DNA from: Triops longicaudatus
Lineage: Eukaryota; Arthropoda; Branchiopoda; Notostraca; Triopsidae
Assembly: GCA_022885665.1 (NCBI GenBank)
Contig: JAGQDJ010000041.1
Coordinates: 124,001-188,000 of the forward strand
Reading direction: 5' to 3'
DNA: 64,000 nt
Positions 35,723 to 48,304 of this stretch are shown one piece after another. The first letter of the stretch is position 1; the number at the start of each line of letters is the position of its first letter. The notes beneath the pieces were generated by a model. It was not told the origin of the DNA. It was given only the letters and a program-made list of their open reading frames with translations, and ran no database searches. The translations under genes were made by a program, and so were the position numbers.

Positions 35723-38700
35723 TAGTAATTGAAGTAAAAACATTATATGTCTGAACAGGAAAAAGTCACTCAACATTTGGTCAATATATCCATATGAACG
35801 GGCATCTGTACTTTTGAGTCCAATGCAGTGTACCCAAACTGTTTAGCCATCCTATCTTGCTCTCATCTTCAAGCGTTTCGGTGCATTACTTAAGCGGGCT
35901 GGCTTTTCGTGAACGTCGAACTTTTAATTCTCAGCATATTTTGCAATTGTGATTTTTGCCCAAAAAATAATAAAAGAATGTCGGAGATTTTTTTATGGAG
36001 CCACACCCACAACTTTTCATTTTCCCTTTCTTTGGCATCATTATTAATCGTCAATATGCAGGATTGTTAATCAAATGTTACGTAATGAACTAGTGTTTTG
36101 TGACGGAAAATAACATAAAAAACTGTGTTGGGAGATGTATGGTTAAAACCAAATTGGAAATCATTTTTGAAATTGTTTCAGAAGGTTCACCAACATATTT
36201 GAATCACAAGCGTGTTATAGGTTCATTCGTTCAAGGTTATTGAATGCTGCTCCATCTCCATAACGTAATGATGACTCACTGCCACGCCCGTTCAAACGAA
36301 GGTAGGCTCTTTAAGTTCTGCTTTCCTTTACGGTAGCTTTTTGCGGTGAAGCTAAGAAATTGCAAGTAATGGCTTTCTTTCTGTGGGAATAAGTTTCTTG
36401 AGACTTTTTTTTTTGTGCCACACCTCTTTCTTGCTCTTTACGCAGAGACTTTTCCCTGAGTGTCTCCTTCGCTGCACAACCACTAGCCACGTCCGGTCGT
36501 GACTTTGCAATAAGTTTGCAGTAGAAAAGGGTACAGAAAAGGCAAGTAGTAAACCCTTACCTTTATCTTTTGACATATCTAAATCTGCTCATTTGAAAAA
36601 GTGGCGAAGCTTCCGTGGAGGACTTTTCCCGTCATTTCTGTACGAGTTAAAGTGCATAGCCAGGTTAATCACGCTACAAAATCTGCAGATTCCCCTTTGG
36701 GGTTGGCATCAAATAGCCGCTGAAGGGCGTAACCCACATAAAGTTACTCCTTTCTCTCATAAGAGCTTTCTGTTTTCATAGATATGGTAAGATTTCGTGC
36801 TGATGTTCTGACCGAATGCGAGTTGAAGCCAATGTAGATCATTGAGTTCAATGAATTTCAAGTTAGCAGAATGAATAGGAGCGCAATTCGACTCACAGTC
36901 AGACAGTACTCCTTATTTCGGTTTCTTTGTTTTTGTGGTACTTGATGCTGTGCAAAGAAGAGATCTTATTTTGCTTGCATTCTCTAGGATTAATATTGTA
37001 GTGAAGTTGAATGCAACATGCTGGAAACATGAGTAGATGCAATGAGTGGCACCAGTTTACCTCATGTATAAGAGAATGTAAGAGAAAAAAATATAACTTG
37101 TGGGGGAAAAAGGCTGTTAGGCTCTTTAGAATTGTGCTTCTGTAAGCCAATGCCGTTTCACACTTCGCCTCAATAAGTAAAGAAACACAAAGAACACAGA
37201 ACCGTTAGCTTGGATGACAAGGTAGGCAAACAAATAAAAAAGGCTAAGCGCTCGCATGTAGGCAGGCAAGTTAGCCTGCTTGTTATGTAATGTACATTAT
37301 TCCAAATGCTACTGTGACAGAGTGCCCCTTTCGTGGAAAATAATTTAGATCAAGGGCAATCAATAGCTAAGCTGAAGCAGAGAAAATGGGTGTACTAGGT
37401 AATGTGTACAATTATACTACAAAAACCGTAAAAAAGAGTAAAGGGAAAAAATATTGAAGCCGCAAATATTACGGTGAGGCAGAAAAGGATCTTTCACATT
37501 AGAAACAGCTTTGAAACGACACAACGTGTTGTCTTAATGAAGGAGAAATATGAAGAATAAGATGCAATTATAGCTTTATGCGATTCAACTTTGTATGGTA
37601 CGAAACAAAAGCTGTTTAACTTATACCTTCGTCAAAAAGAATTTTGCCGTAGCCTTACACGTTTTCATAAAGTTCTTCCTCGATCTGCAACTTAAAGTAT
37701 CTTAAATGGCAGTTTTAGGACAGCTCCATTGGTGACTTCCTACTCGCCTTTATCTTCGTTTTGAGCTGTCTTTTTCAAATACTCCCCGGACACGCTTCGT
37801 TGTCATGAAAACTAACTAATCCCCATTTGTAATTCTATTGATGTAGGTCATTCGGGAAGAAAACAGCTTCTTTACTAGCTCCTTTGTTTGTTTGCATTTT
37901 TTATATAAAATAATCAGAGCTTTACTGTTCTAACTGTTCCATTTCGTAATGTATCCTGCCTAAATTCTGTAGTGGAAGCTGGCGACCTTCTAACGTCAGC
38001 AATTTATATTTAACGATATGGTAATTCCTAAATTATTACTTTCGTGTGTTTTGATGTCCTTCAGCCGAATGAGGCACTGAACGGGGCTTCGAAGCTAAGC
38101 TGTATTACCTATAAATAAATGAGTATAAAATCTATCAGTAATGCTGCAACGAGATATATGTTTAATATTTAGAATTAGTTCATAGCCCCTAGTACGTTTC
38201 AGATTCCTGGTAAGGGCACTGGATTGATAGGTACTGACAAAAAGCTTTTCTTGTATCTTAGCAAGAGTATCACATGAAGGAACACATAAACAAGGTTATA
38301 ATATGGAGAGAGAATTCACTTAAGGTCGTCGGGTTATTTTTCAATACTGACGTTGGCGAGCACTTCTGCCATGTATAACGCGAGTCCTTACCAGTATTTT
38401 ACACCTGTGTAGTTTGAGTGCTTAAAGGTACCATTAGCTAAGACAAATTCTAATATAGTACATACTTCTTGCCAGAATCATAGCCTAATTTTTACAAAAC
38501 TGTTATATCATTGCAAAAGTTATCGCGCAATTTTTCTTAGCATTAGTCTTTGGTTGACCGTTTCAAGACTTTAACCGTGACCTGTCAAGATTAAATAATT
38601 TCTTTTGTTATGTGGTTTAAATGGAAAAGTATGGCCCTCGCATCACACGGTATCAGAAAACTGTGTTAAGAAACTTAGTGTAAATAAAAGCTGGCATTTA

Positions 38701-39639
38701 TAATGTCAGGTATAGCGTGAGCGATTTTCTCCATTATTCTTGTTTTTTTATTTATGTCTTTAATGTGGGGAGCAATTTGAGGTCCCTGTCTTGGTTTTCG
38801 TGATGTCTCCATCACTATCCCCTCAACTTATGTCTTTTTACGACAGGGAAGCACCGGGAACCACGTTATAGAACGTATCTTTTGCACGTCAATTTTTGTC
38901 GTAATGCTCTTTGAAAACGACAGTGACACTCGGAGATGTCAATTGAAATTGACCCTAACGTTGGACGTGAGACACAAGCCGGTAGTTTCTAAACATAAAA
39001 GCTTCCTTGAGTTGGACGCCGAGGGAAAATACAACCTATCCTCACTATTATCTTTAATCCGCGCAGCCGTGGATTTTGCTCAGCAGATACTAATCTATCA
39101 TTCGGTTGGGGAAGGGAAACTAGTGTAAAAGTGAAGGGGTGAGGAAATGACGCAGAAATGGAAGAGCATGTACCTTAAGAACATGGAATATTTAATCGTC
39201 CATCTATATGTAATTCTATAAAATCTCTTCTTGACTTCCCTCTCATGCATTATGTGTTACAAAATGGAAGCAACTGAGACGTCGGCCGTTTCTAAGACTT
39301 TTTCTATGAAGTATTCTGAGGTTTACTTTTACGCAGTCGTAATTCACTCTTTGATCCCTTGGTGTGTTATTTAATGACCCAAATGGTTGAAATGGTTGTA
39401 ACAGACTGCATGGTACATTTTCTGTTGTCAGTGGTAGCCCGGTAGATTACAAACCATGCCCGTGTATGCAGCTTATTAAGTTAGTTAGTTCGTTTAAAAG
39501 CGAACAGTGTCACTATTGAGATACATTAGCTGAAATGAAAGCTGAAGGCGATAAGCCTTCAGGTCTCATTTGGAATTGTGGTCGTCTCTGTGGGTTTACG
39601 GTTCTCCTGAATAAGATCTACAATCTTTGTTTGTTTGCT

Positions 39640-39935
39640 AAATTTAACAAAAGCGTCTTGTATATACCACTGCTTGCCTTGATCTGTTTCCAAACCCCAA
39701 AATTTCATTTAACTCCATTGGTATGTTTTTACGTTGGAGCTTGCCAGCCAAAATTATTCTTTCAGCGTTGTACGCTGGGCATTCCATAATCAAGTGCTCA
39801 ACACGTTTTGCTTACTCTTCACAGTTTTTGCACTTGGGGCTATCTTTTAATTTGAATCTATGTAACCACGATCCTGTTCAGCCGTGTCCACATCTGAAGC
39901 GTAACACGGGTATCGATACTTCTCTCTTTCTAATA
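39640..39935 (-). pseudogene. Fragment of a non-LTR retrotransposon ORF2 C-terminus
   Basis: Reading the minus strand gives RCGHG, then after a stop LHRFKLKDSPKCKNCEE, a second stop, and VEHLIMECPAYNAER. This Cys/His arrangement with VEHLI-x-ECP is the C-terminal zinc-knuckle region that follows the RNase H or reverse-transcriptase part in non-LTR elements of the Jockey/I/R1 type. Two in-frame stops show it is dead. A second open stretch on the same strand at about 40350-40520 (KKSEKDNYLRINEKLPLIL) may belong to the same or a related element and is separated by an inserted MITE. Confidence 0.6.
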
Positions 39936-40067
39936 TTTCTTTTAAGTTAATAATTGCAAAGTTTGCACAAAGGAAAGGAATATTATTTAAGGTTTCCAAT
40001 ATTCTAAGAGAAATATAAGCATCAGATTTTCATTATCGTACTATAGTTTGTAACTTATTCTTGTAAC

Positions 40068-40244
40068 CAGGGCCGTACCCAAGATTTTGGTTTGGGGGAA
40101 GGGGGGTTGGAGGTTTCGTAGAGTTGGGGGGGGGGGGTTGCTTGCAATTATTTTGGACATTTGAGGGTTCTCCTACCTTCCCCATTGCAAAATAAAAATT
40201 TTCGGGGAGGAGGGGACCTTTACTCCACCCTGGGTACGACCTTG
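40068..40244. mobile_element. hAT-like MITE, 177 bp, with target-site duplication
   Basis: The left end CAGGGCCGTACCCA and the reverse complement of the right end CAAGGTCGTACCCAGG share CGTACCCA and most outer bases. The flanks CTTGTAAC (40060-40067) and CTTGTAAT (40245-40252) form a 7-of-8 duplication. The interior has a run of about 13 G. A decayed copy lies at 597-745. Confidence 0.75.
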
Positions 40245-41514
40245 CTTGTAATATAATACTTTCCAGTAAAACAGCTCATCAATTGTCTTTATAAGCTATT
40301 CTTGGTGGTAAGTAGTAGAGGGAATGTTAAAAAATTAAGTAGTTGTAGCATGTGTTGCAAGATTTTCTCCCTTGTGTTTTATATATTCCATCAAGATTTT
40401 CTGATATGGCCTTCTTTGGTTTGGTAGCTTATCTAAAATCAGAGGTAGCTTCTCATTTATGCGGAGATAATTATCCTTTTCTGATTTTTTGTTATTACTG
40501 AACATGTCATTTATGGACTTCTACCCCTCCGAGCCTTTGTTAGTAAACCTTTGTACTCATCGTGATTCGAAATCCTTATGCAGTCGCCACATGTAAAATT
40601 TCCCTTTAATGGTAATAGAGACAGTCTGTAGCAACAGTCTTAAAGACTGATGTGTCAAGAAAGAGTCTTAGTATTTTTCATCCAACGTAAAGGCATCCAA
40701 GCAGTAATTTTGGGTCTTGCTTAGAATAGACAACAAGTTGCTAGTTTCCCAGTTAGGAGGCCTAATACCATTCGGATAATTCTAATTACAACTGGAAATT
40801 AGGTCAAAAGTTACCAAACTGCAAGTTTTGTATTCCTTTTGTCATTAAATTCGCCTTAATTGCATATTCGAATGAAAAGACGAAACAAGAAAGTTAAGTC
40901 AAAAGTGAGAAATATTTCTCGGAATTCAACCATTTTCGTAACGTTCAGAATTTTAGTTTGAGTTAATATTAAGAATTTTTAAATAAAATTCTGGAGATGT
41001 TTTGTAGTTACCATACACTGTGGTTATTTTTTTAAGCGTTTTTTCCTTTCAATTTTTCTTGTGCATTTTGGCCAGTTTTTGAGTAAAAAAATAAGTTTCC
41101 GTCGAAATATCGTGTAGAATCGAATAAGCAACTGAATTTTTACTTCAGTGATCGCACGTGGGAGAATATGTTTTTTAAAGTACGCGTTCAAAGCTACCCC
41201 GCGGAGATACATCATTGAACGCAAGCGAGAAATTGCGCGACGAGAAAAATCAGGTAACACATTTTTGCAGAAAATGTCTTTTTGTCATTGTTAACGTGGA
41301 TCAGCTATGCTTGGTATTTTTTTAGCAAGTGACTTCAGTCAATTTTAGGAAAAAATATAAACGAAAAGGCAGAAAAAGAGGATTTTTTTGTATAAATTTT
41401 TGAAAAAAAAGAAAAATAAAATTTTGACTATCTTAGTTACCTTGTGGGAGTAAAAAATTGAAGCCGTTACAAATACACCAAAAAGTGTCTCATTTTTAAC
41501 CTCCTAGTGCCCCC

Positions 41515-41565
41515 AAAAAATAAAAATAAAATAAAAAAATTAAAAAATAAAAACAAATAAAAACA
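41515..41565. repeat. A-rich simple sequence
   Basis: About 50 bases of A runs separated by single T or C (AAAAATAAAATAAAA style). Confidence 0.8.
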
Positions 41566-44460
41566 GGACTTTATTTTGCTACCGTGTACAAGCCAGTTCA
41601 TTGCTGAATTTAAAGACACCCAGGTGGTTGTATTGTGTTCGGTAGTCGAGGAACAGTGAATGGCCTACTGTTTCCCACTGAAATCTTCAAAGTTACCCCA
41701 GTTTGCGGTTCATTTTCATTACAGCACAGCTATTTATCATGAATCACAAAAACCAACAATGATGTAAGCTTTCGCTTTTTATTTTTATATGATATGCTTT
41801 TTTATTTTTAACTTTATTTTTCTTCAGTATCGCGATAGAGTTGCGTCTCGTACAGTAGACGAAAGTTTGATTTGAGTTACTTAACAATAGTTACATATAG
41901 ATAAGATGCCCCGTTTCACGATCATGGTGCTTTGTGGTTCTGGAAGAGGCAAACATGTTAACTGCCATCAATCTGATATCGCGGATTTGTGGTAAGCCAA
42001 TTATTTTGCTCTGCAGATTGCCTCGTCTTTAGTTCTTTTCTCTCACCCATTAAATAACTTATCTGCTACTTCAGAAACAGAGTTTGAAGGCTAGACAGGT
42101 TACAAGGCAAAACTTCAGCCCGCATATGTGGGCCTTGAGCCCTCCGAATTTGATTAGGGTGACACTACCTATCACAGCCAAAGAATCGCATCGTATAAAA
42201 CTGCTTTGGACGCAGAATAGTTTCAAAATCCAATAGCAAACGGTTCGCATACTGTGAAAAAAACTAGAAATAATAAAAAGTTTTACTACTGGCTGCTACC
42301 TATTCCGACAGCCACTTCTGTTGAGCTGCTGCTGCTGCAGCACGGCAAGACCGGATTGATTTTTCGTGCCAGGGAAGTTAGAGACCGTGGGGTAGAACTC
42401 ACCTGTAAATTGTTGTTTCATTTTGTCTCTTGAGTCTGTAGTCGTTTTTTCCTTCTCTCCCTTCCTCTCTATCGTCTTTTTTTATTTAGAGTCCCCACAC
42501 CCTGTCTTACATCTCCCTCCTGTTTGGTTGCTCACTAAGGTGCGGCGTTTGTGATGCTGTGGGGAAGATTATTGATTAGATTGAAGTTTTTCCTCATCTC
42601 TCCCATCTTTATGGTTCATCTTTAATTCTTTATCTTGCTTCAGTTGAGAAACATGCAAGGGCATTTGTTTTGGACTAGTGCTTTCGTTTGATTAAGGTAA
42701 AGAGAATTCAAGAGGGGGTGGGCGTAGCAGCGAACTCAGAAATGCTAAGAAAGGAAGGGACGGGAGGTGGTTGTGGGACGTGGAAGGCCAACCCGGAAGT
42801 GCGCTTACACCTTGGAAGGAGGAGCAAATGAGGTTCAGGTGCTCAGCTCCCACTAGGGGTTTTGCTAATGCTGCTTCTGGGAAACAAGGTAGACGCGCTT
42901 TGTGCTGCAGCAGCACAACAGGTAACAGCCATTAGCTTCACTTGGCGAAGTTTGGGAGAGTAAGAGAAACATCAAACACATAAGACTGTATTTAGGTTAA
43001 AGGAAAAAAGGGGGAAAGGGTGTAGGAGAAAAAAAAGTAACGTTACAAAAGAAGCGAGCGGTGAAGGAGAGACGCAAACAACAGTTCCGAACCCCGTTGC
43101 CAGCACTTAGCGCTAATTGTCTTCATTATTGCAGCGTTAAGGATGCTTGGAAGGAGATGCAAAAGTTCGGTTGTCGACACATTGCATCTTTTGTTTCCTT
43201 GTTTTGATAATGGAAACCCGGAACCTCCGCCTGTACGGAATTTTTTCTGTTGAATGTTTCACATGTGATATATTTGCAAGAGATAAAATGTGGAACAGGT
43301 GTATTTTTGTTTATTCAGTTTGTTATTATTGATTAGTTTATTTGCTTTGCAAGAACGGATTAGGACTTATCTTTTACAAGCCTAGAATGCACTTTTCTCT
43401 CCGAGACTTCGCGAAATTGAAATGTACGCCTACTACGTGGTTACAGCGATTGTGGCCATTTTTGGGCACAATGGTAAAACATATCTTTTATGTTTCCACG
43501 CTAACTACCACAGCGTTTGACTAAATAAACATAATCCATGATAACAGAGCTTCTTTCTGTAGTTTGCCGGATCTTTTTGACCGCCTTTTATCATATCTTT
43601 TGCTTATTTTCAAGAAAATTAACTCCGTAGAGTGCTCCTTTTAACTTAAGGAAACGGAAAGGGGAGTTTTCAATGTTTTTGGAAAGTACCAGTGGCATTA
43701 AACTAGTTTTGGTGTTTCTTGTTCACTTGGAAGTCAGCTTCTAAAAGTAAGCAAGGATGCGCTGTGGAAATTAACTGGCGGCATTAGCCAGCTTCCTCTC
43801 TTAGCTCGAGCTTTTTCCTCGAATGTTGGTCATAAAACCAAGTTTCGTCGGAAGATTTCCGCTATGGGGCTGGAGCGTGAATGTGTCGTTCAACATGCCC
43901 CTTTAGTCAAAGTTACCTTTCTACATTCAAATGCATGCCATGAATACTGTAAGAAATCTTTAAAAAGACGGCTTGAGAGAGAAGAGTCAGTTGACTTGGG
44001 TCGAGGAAAGCGCACCAGGTCAACATTTTCGCAGGCGCGTGCTAACTTCGACGAGCCCTGAAACAGTTCAAACAAGGGTGGTACCGAAAGAAAGGCCAAG
44101 GTACTGGCCGGTACCACATTGCGGTGCAGAGCTAACGCTCAGCCTCCTTGTAAAAGGAATGGTCCACGTGAGTCCTTTCTGGTTTGCGTATTGCGGAACT
44201 GTCTGTCACTTCCTGGTACAGGGAAATTGTTAACTTTTTCAACTCGAAACTCCATTTCTCTCCACGAAGGCTTGGCTGACCTTAAGGGCTGTTAAATAGC
44301 GTGCCGGTAAATGTCGCCAACCAGTGGAGGTGAAGGTGGCCCGGGCGGGAGATGGAAGGCACACCTCATATCGACCTACACATGTAAAGCATTTCATCTC
44401 AAGAGCTAGGGAAAAAAGCCCAAGCCTTACTTGGGTTGTGCATCGAATTGCCCCATATGC

Positions 44461-44484
44461 AAAAAAAAAAAAAAAAAAAAAAAA
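44461..44484. repeat. Poly(A) homopolymer of 24 bases
   Basis: An uninterrupted A run. No retrotransposed gene body is recognisable upstream of it, and no target-site duplication is evident. Confidence 0.9.
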
Positions 44485-47400
44485 GTCATAGAGACGATTT
44501 CTTCAAGGAAATAGCCCCCAAATAAGCTCAGTTTTGTTTCAGTAAAGATTCGGTGGATTATTTCCTGACATTGAATTGTATGTCCACCCTATCTCACCAT
44601 TGATCACTCACTGTGATAAAGGGTATACTTTATGTTGAACACAGTGATTCGTCCTAAGAAATTTAGAGGTCTGTATTTAATAGCTTATATCTACATATTG
44701 GAATACGGTGTGTTAATTTTTGTAAGGACTACAATAAAGTACAACTTCCAAAGATCACCCCCTCTTTCAAAAGCCCCTTCCACCCCAAAAGAAAATAGCA
44801 TCTCCATTGTTGCCAAACCTCTTGCGTGTGTATGCCGACAACTCGCTTTTGCGATGTTGTATGTATATGTATAATACACGAAATGGTAACTGCAATGTAA
44901 TCTTTTTATCTCGGAAACCGTTCCCTTGTGTATCTTTTCTCGCACTCTACTTAATGCCCACCGTGTTCAAGTTGCACCCGCGGTTGCTATTATGGATTGT
45001 AATGAGATCCTAGCACCCCTGTTTTGCCTCCCTAATAATGTGCCGCGGAAACAGAAAAAAAGTTACGCTGAAAGTATCCCCATCACGTACCTTGTCGTAC
45101 CTTCGCCGTGTTAAGCACAGGACCGTTTTCTGACAAGCCTTCACATTTTTTAGCACTTTTACTACTTATACCCCCGACTATGCAAATGAAGGCAGTATGT
45201 TGAGGTTATATCACCCCACCTCCTCTTTTTGTGTTTGACTCCAAGGGAGTCCTATTCCTCCCAGTGGGAGATATTTTAACCTTTGCACCAAGTACGGTAC
45301 CAGTGCTTTTCGCTAGCTTCTTTTTTTTGTGATTTACTTATTGGCCTTTTATGGTAACAGAGAAAAACTTACCGTGCCGTCTTATTATTTAAAGAACTAA
45401 CTCAATAGAGATACTCTTTCATACGGTAAAGATAAGGAATCGAGAGAAAAAAGTACACGAAGGCAACTGAGGAAGGTACTGTGCCGGGCTTGCAGGGGAC
45501 TGGAGCTCCGCAGCGTACAGCAGAATCCCTAACCATCGATCCAACCTGACTGAGTTCTCTCGTCGCTGTTCGCCGAAACGATGCTTGTGCGTACTGTAAA
45601 GTACGTGTGCTAGTCGTACAACACGGATCCCAAACGGTAATTAGCAAGCTGCTCCTTTTAGATTCGTTATATACTTAGTCGGGTGTACTGTATGTTTCCC
45701 AGTTATTCAGTCCATCGTGATGCGCACATACTTGGCTTAATCCGTCGCGTAGTCTAATGGAGGCTTTCATGTGTTGAGGGCACGTTTTCTAGCACCCGGA
45801 ATCCATAAGTCCGTGGCGGAGACCCCCGTGTCATTCTTCCGTGCTTCGAAGCTAATTAAGAATGCATGAGAATGATGGCAAGGACGGACGAGCTTCTGAG
45901 CATTGGGACTACAAGTAGCGTGTATTTGTCAGATCAGGTCAAAGAAACGCTAGAACAAAGGACACATAAGAAATGAAGAAACAGAAGTTGTTGCAGGATA
46001 GTGCTGTTGAAGCTCAACGTTGCAGTAAGGTAAACGGGGGGTCGGGAGGGATTCGAAGTGTGGTCACTTTCCCCCTTGCATTGCCGCAGCGCGTAACCTT
46101 GATAGATCTGCCCAGCTACTCTAGTACACCTGGCCTCCTCTATTTGTCTTACCTGCGACAGGATGACAGGTCGCCCAAGAAGATTTACGGAAAGCGCTCA
46201 AAGATCTATCTACGGCGATCACGACGCAGGCGCGAGGCGCTTGGGAGCACCTCATATGCTGCTGGCTATACTACTGCTAGGGCCACCTGACCCGTTCCAG
46301 GCCTAAACGCTAAACCGTGTCGGCAGGGGCGCTTGCCCTGTTTGCTTAATGCGCTGTCGCGCCCATGTGTTGAGTGTCTGTACCATCGAAACGTCAGTCG
46401 GAGTCAGTATCCTCACAGCACCAGTGATCCTAGTCCGTTATTTCAGTATCCCCCGTCGGCTAGTTTTGGGTTTCTTCCGAGTTTCTACTTCCCTGACCAT
46501 TCCAGAGTACGCAAGCCGATAACAATGGCTTTGTGGGCAGGTGCCCTTTGACATTTCACCCCGGTCCACTGTTTTACAATTGATCCTTGATTATATACCT
46601 ATTAAGAGAAATCCAGTAAAGCGGCGACACCATTGCACTGGCTCTGATAGCGGATGTCTTCACGCCCGATTTTAGCACGGCATTCTTTATTATTTTCATC
46701 GTAGTATTTCTGACCAGTGTCAGCTGTTTTTCCCCAACGTGCTACTGGCCTTTCAACCGCTTATTCTTTAGTGGAATTGGGTGAGAAACGCATGGCTTGG
46801 TTGGTGTTCAAGTCGTCAATTTTATTTCCGTGCTCAACTCTCAACAGCACAACGTGACTGGTGTGAAATCTCAAGCAAAAATCATTCGCTAAAAACAGGG
46901 TTCCAGTTTCCTACTGCATATCTACACACGTTAGGTGATTGAGAAGCTCCCTAAGATAAACATTTTGGACAGTGGATGTCGCGTGACGTCAAGGGTAAGT
47001 TGATAAATTCCGTGTGGCGTCGGCATGCCAGAATGCCGCAAACCGCAAATGACCTTTCTTGCTCGATGAATGTTTGCCATAACCTGCGTCAACACAAATG
47101 AGAGTCAGCATTGAAGGGTTAAAAAAACGAAGCTTTAAGTTAGGGGAAGTGAGAAAAGGAGTAACATCAGGGTTATACCCCCGTGTTTCCCTAGGGTATC
47201 AACATCCTCCAGTGACCTCCGGGGCTCCTAAGATTGTCTGATTACCTGGGGGTTAGCTAAGGACGGATGAAAGGGAGGGTTCGACTGATAAGGTATCCTA
47301 TCTTAGGGGTGCACAGATTCTGGAGTGCTAGTGACGACGCCAATACGAGAAAAGAAGATGAACTCATCTGTTTTTTGTTGCATAAAACGTTAGTTTCTTT

Positions 47401-48284
47401 CGCTTCCGCGTCCTGTGGTAGTAACTCTAAAGTAGGGAGTTTTTTTTGGTTAGGTACATACATAGACAAGGACCTTCTTGCGCTCTTCTCGTTCTCAGGG
47501 AGCACCAAAATCGATGAGACCAAGACCTCCAGTATATAGAGTCTGGGGCCCTGAAAAGGTGCGTAAACCTGTCACGCGTGTAGTCTACTTATTTTTCTTA
47601 GTTACCATTGGAGCTCGGTTGCCTACTACCCCGCTCACACCCTCCGTTGTCGACTGTCGTTTTCTTAGCCCAAACGGAAATAAACGACTTGCCTTCTTCC
47701 TTTTTTCTCTCCCCTCATCCTTCACATAAAGTTAGCTTCTTAGCATTAGCCTTTTCAAACGCCGTCCGTTATTGCTAACTGACTAGATAGGGTGGGTGCA
47801 GAAGATCAACTAATCTTTGATCCCTTCAAATAATGGAAGGATTATTGTGGAATCAGCAAAAGTCAACTCGAAGTGCTTTCTTTTAGTATGCTTGCTTCGT
47901 AGTTGACCTTTGCATGGGGCTGAAGTTGAAGTTGATGAAAGACGCCAATAGAGTGGAAATCTGGCATCAGACAGACTCATGCTTTTCCTTGAGGGTTGTT
48001 TGAGGTCAGCATTTTCCCTCCAGTTTAACCTACATCCAGCCCTACTTTGTGTGGCAACAGAAATTTATGGAAGCAGGATAAACCCTATACGATCGCAGAA
48101 CTGGGAAGATTTCCCAGCTAGCGAGAATCTGAGCAACGGAGGGCAACAAAAGAGGAAAGGACCGAGATGGGGGTGAAACAGAACGAAAGAAAACTCCGCA
48201 GTAGCGAAAGCGTGCATGGCATGCCGGCACCTTGCGTGGGTATCGAACCATGAGGCTCGACCTAATCAAGTCCCTTACAGCGTG

Positions 48285-48304
48285 AAGATCCCTTTAGGGA
48301 TCTT
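48285..48304. repeat. 8-bp perfect hairpin
   Basis: AAGATCCC and GGGATCTT are separated by TTTA. It lies in the gene desert with no associated gene. Confidence 0.6.

Noticed and set aside
36565..36576. Minus-strand ATG followed by four codons and a good donor (MSKDK then gtaagg), possible first coding exon
   Set aside because: The most coding-like frame downstream (around 36310-36500) cannot be joined in phase through the only visible acceptor; the in-phase join stops after about 11 residues.
45239..45272. Two small tandem hairpins (GACTCC-AAG-GGAGTC and CTCCC-AGT-GGGAG)
   Set aside because: Stems of only five and six base pairs; many such structures are expected by chance in 64 kb.
48236..48260. 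T-loop-like GGTTCGATACC on the minus strand, possible tRNA box B
   Set aside because: The flanking bases do not form a 5-bp T stem, and no acceptor stem or box A at the right distance is visible.
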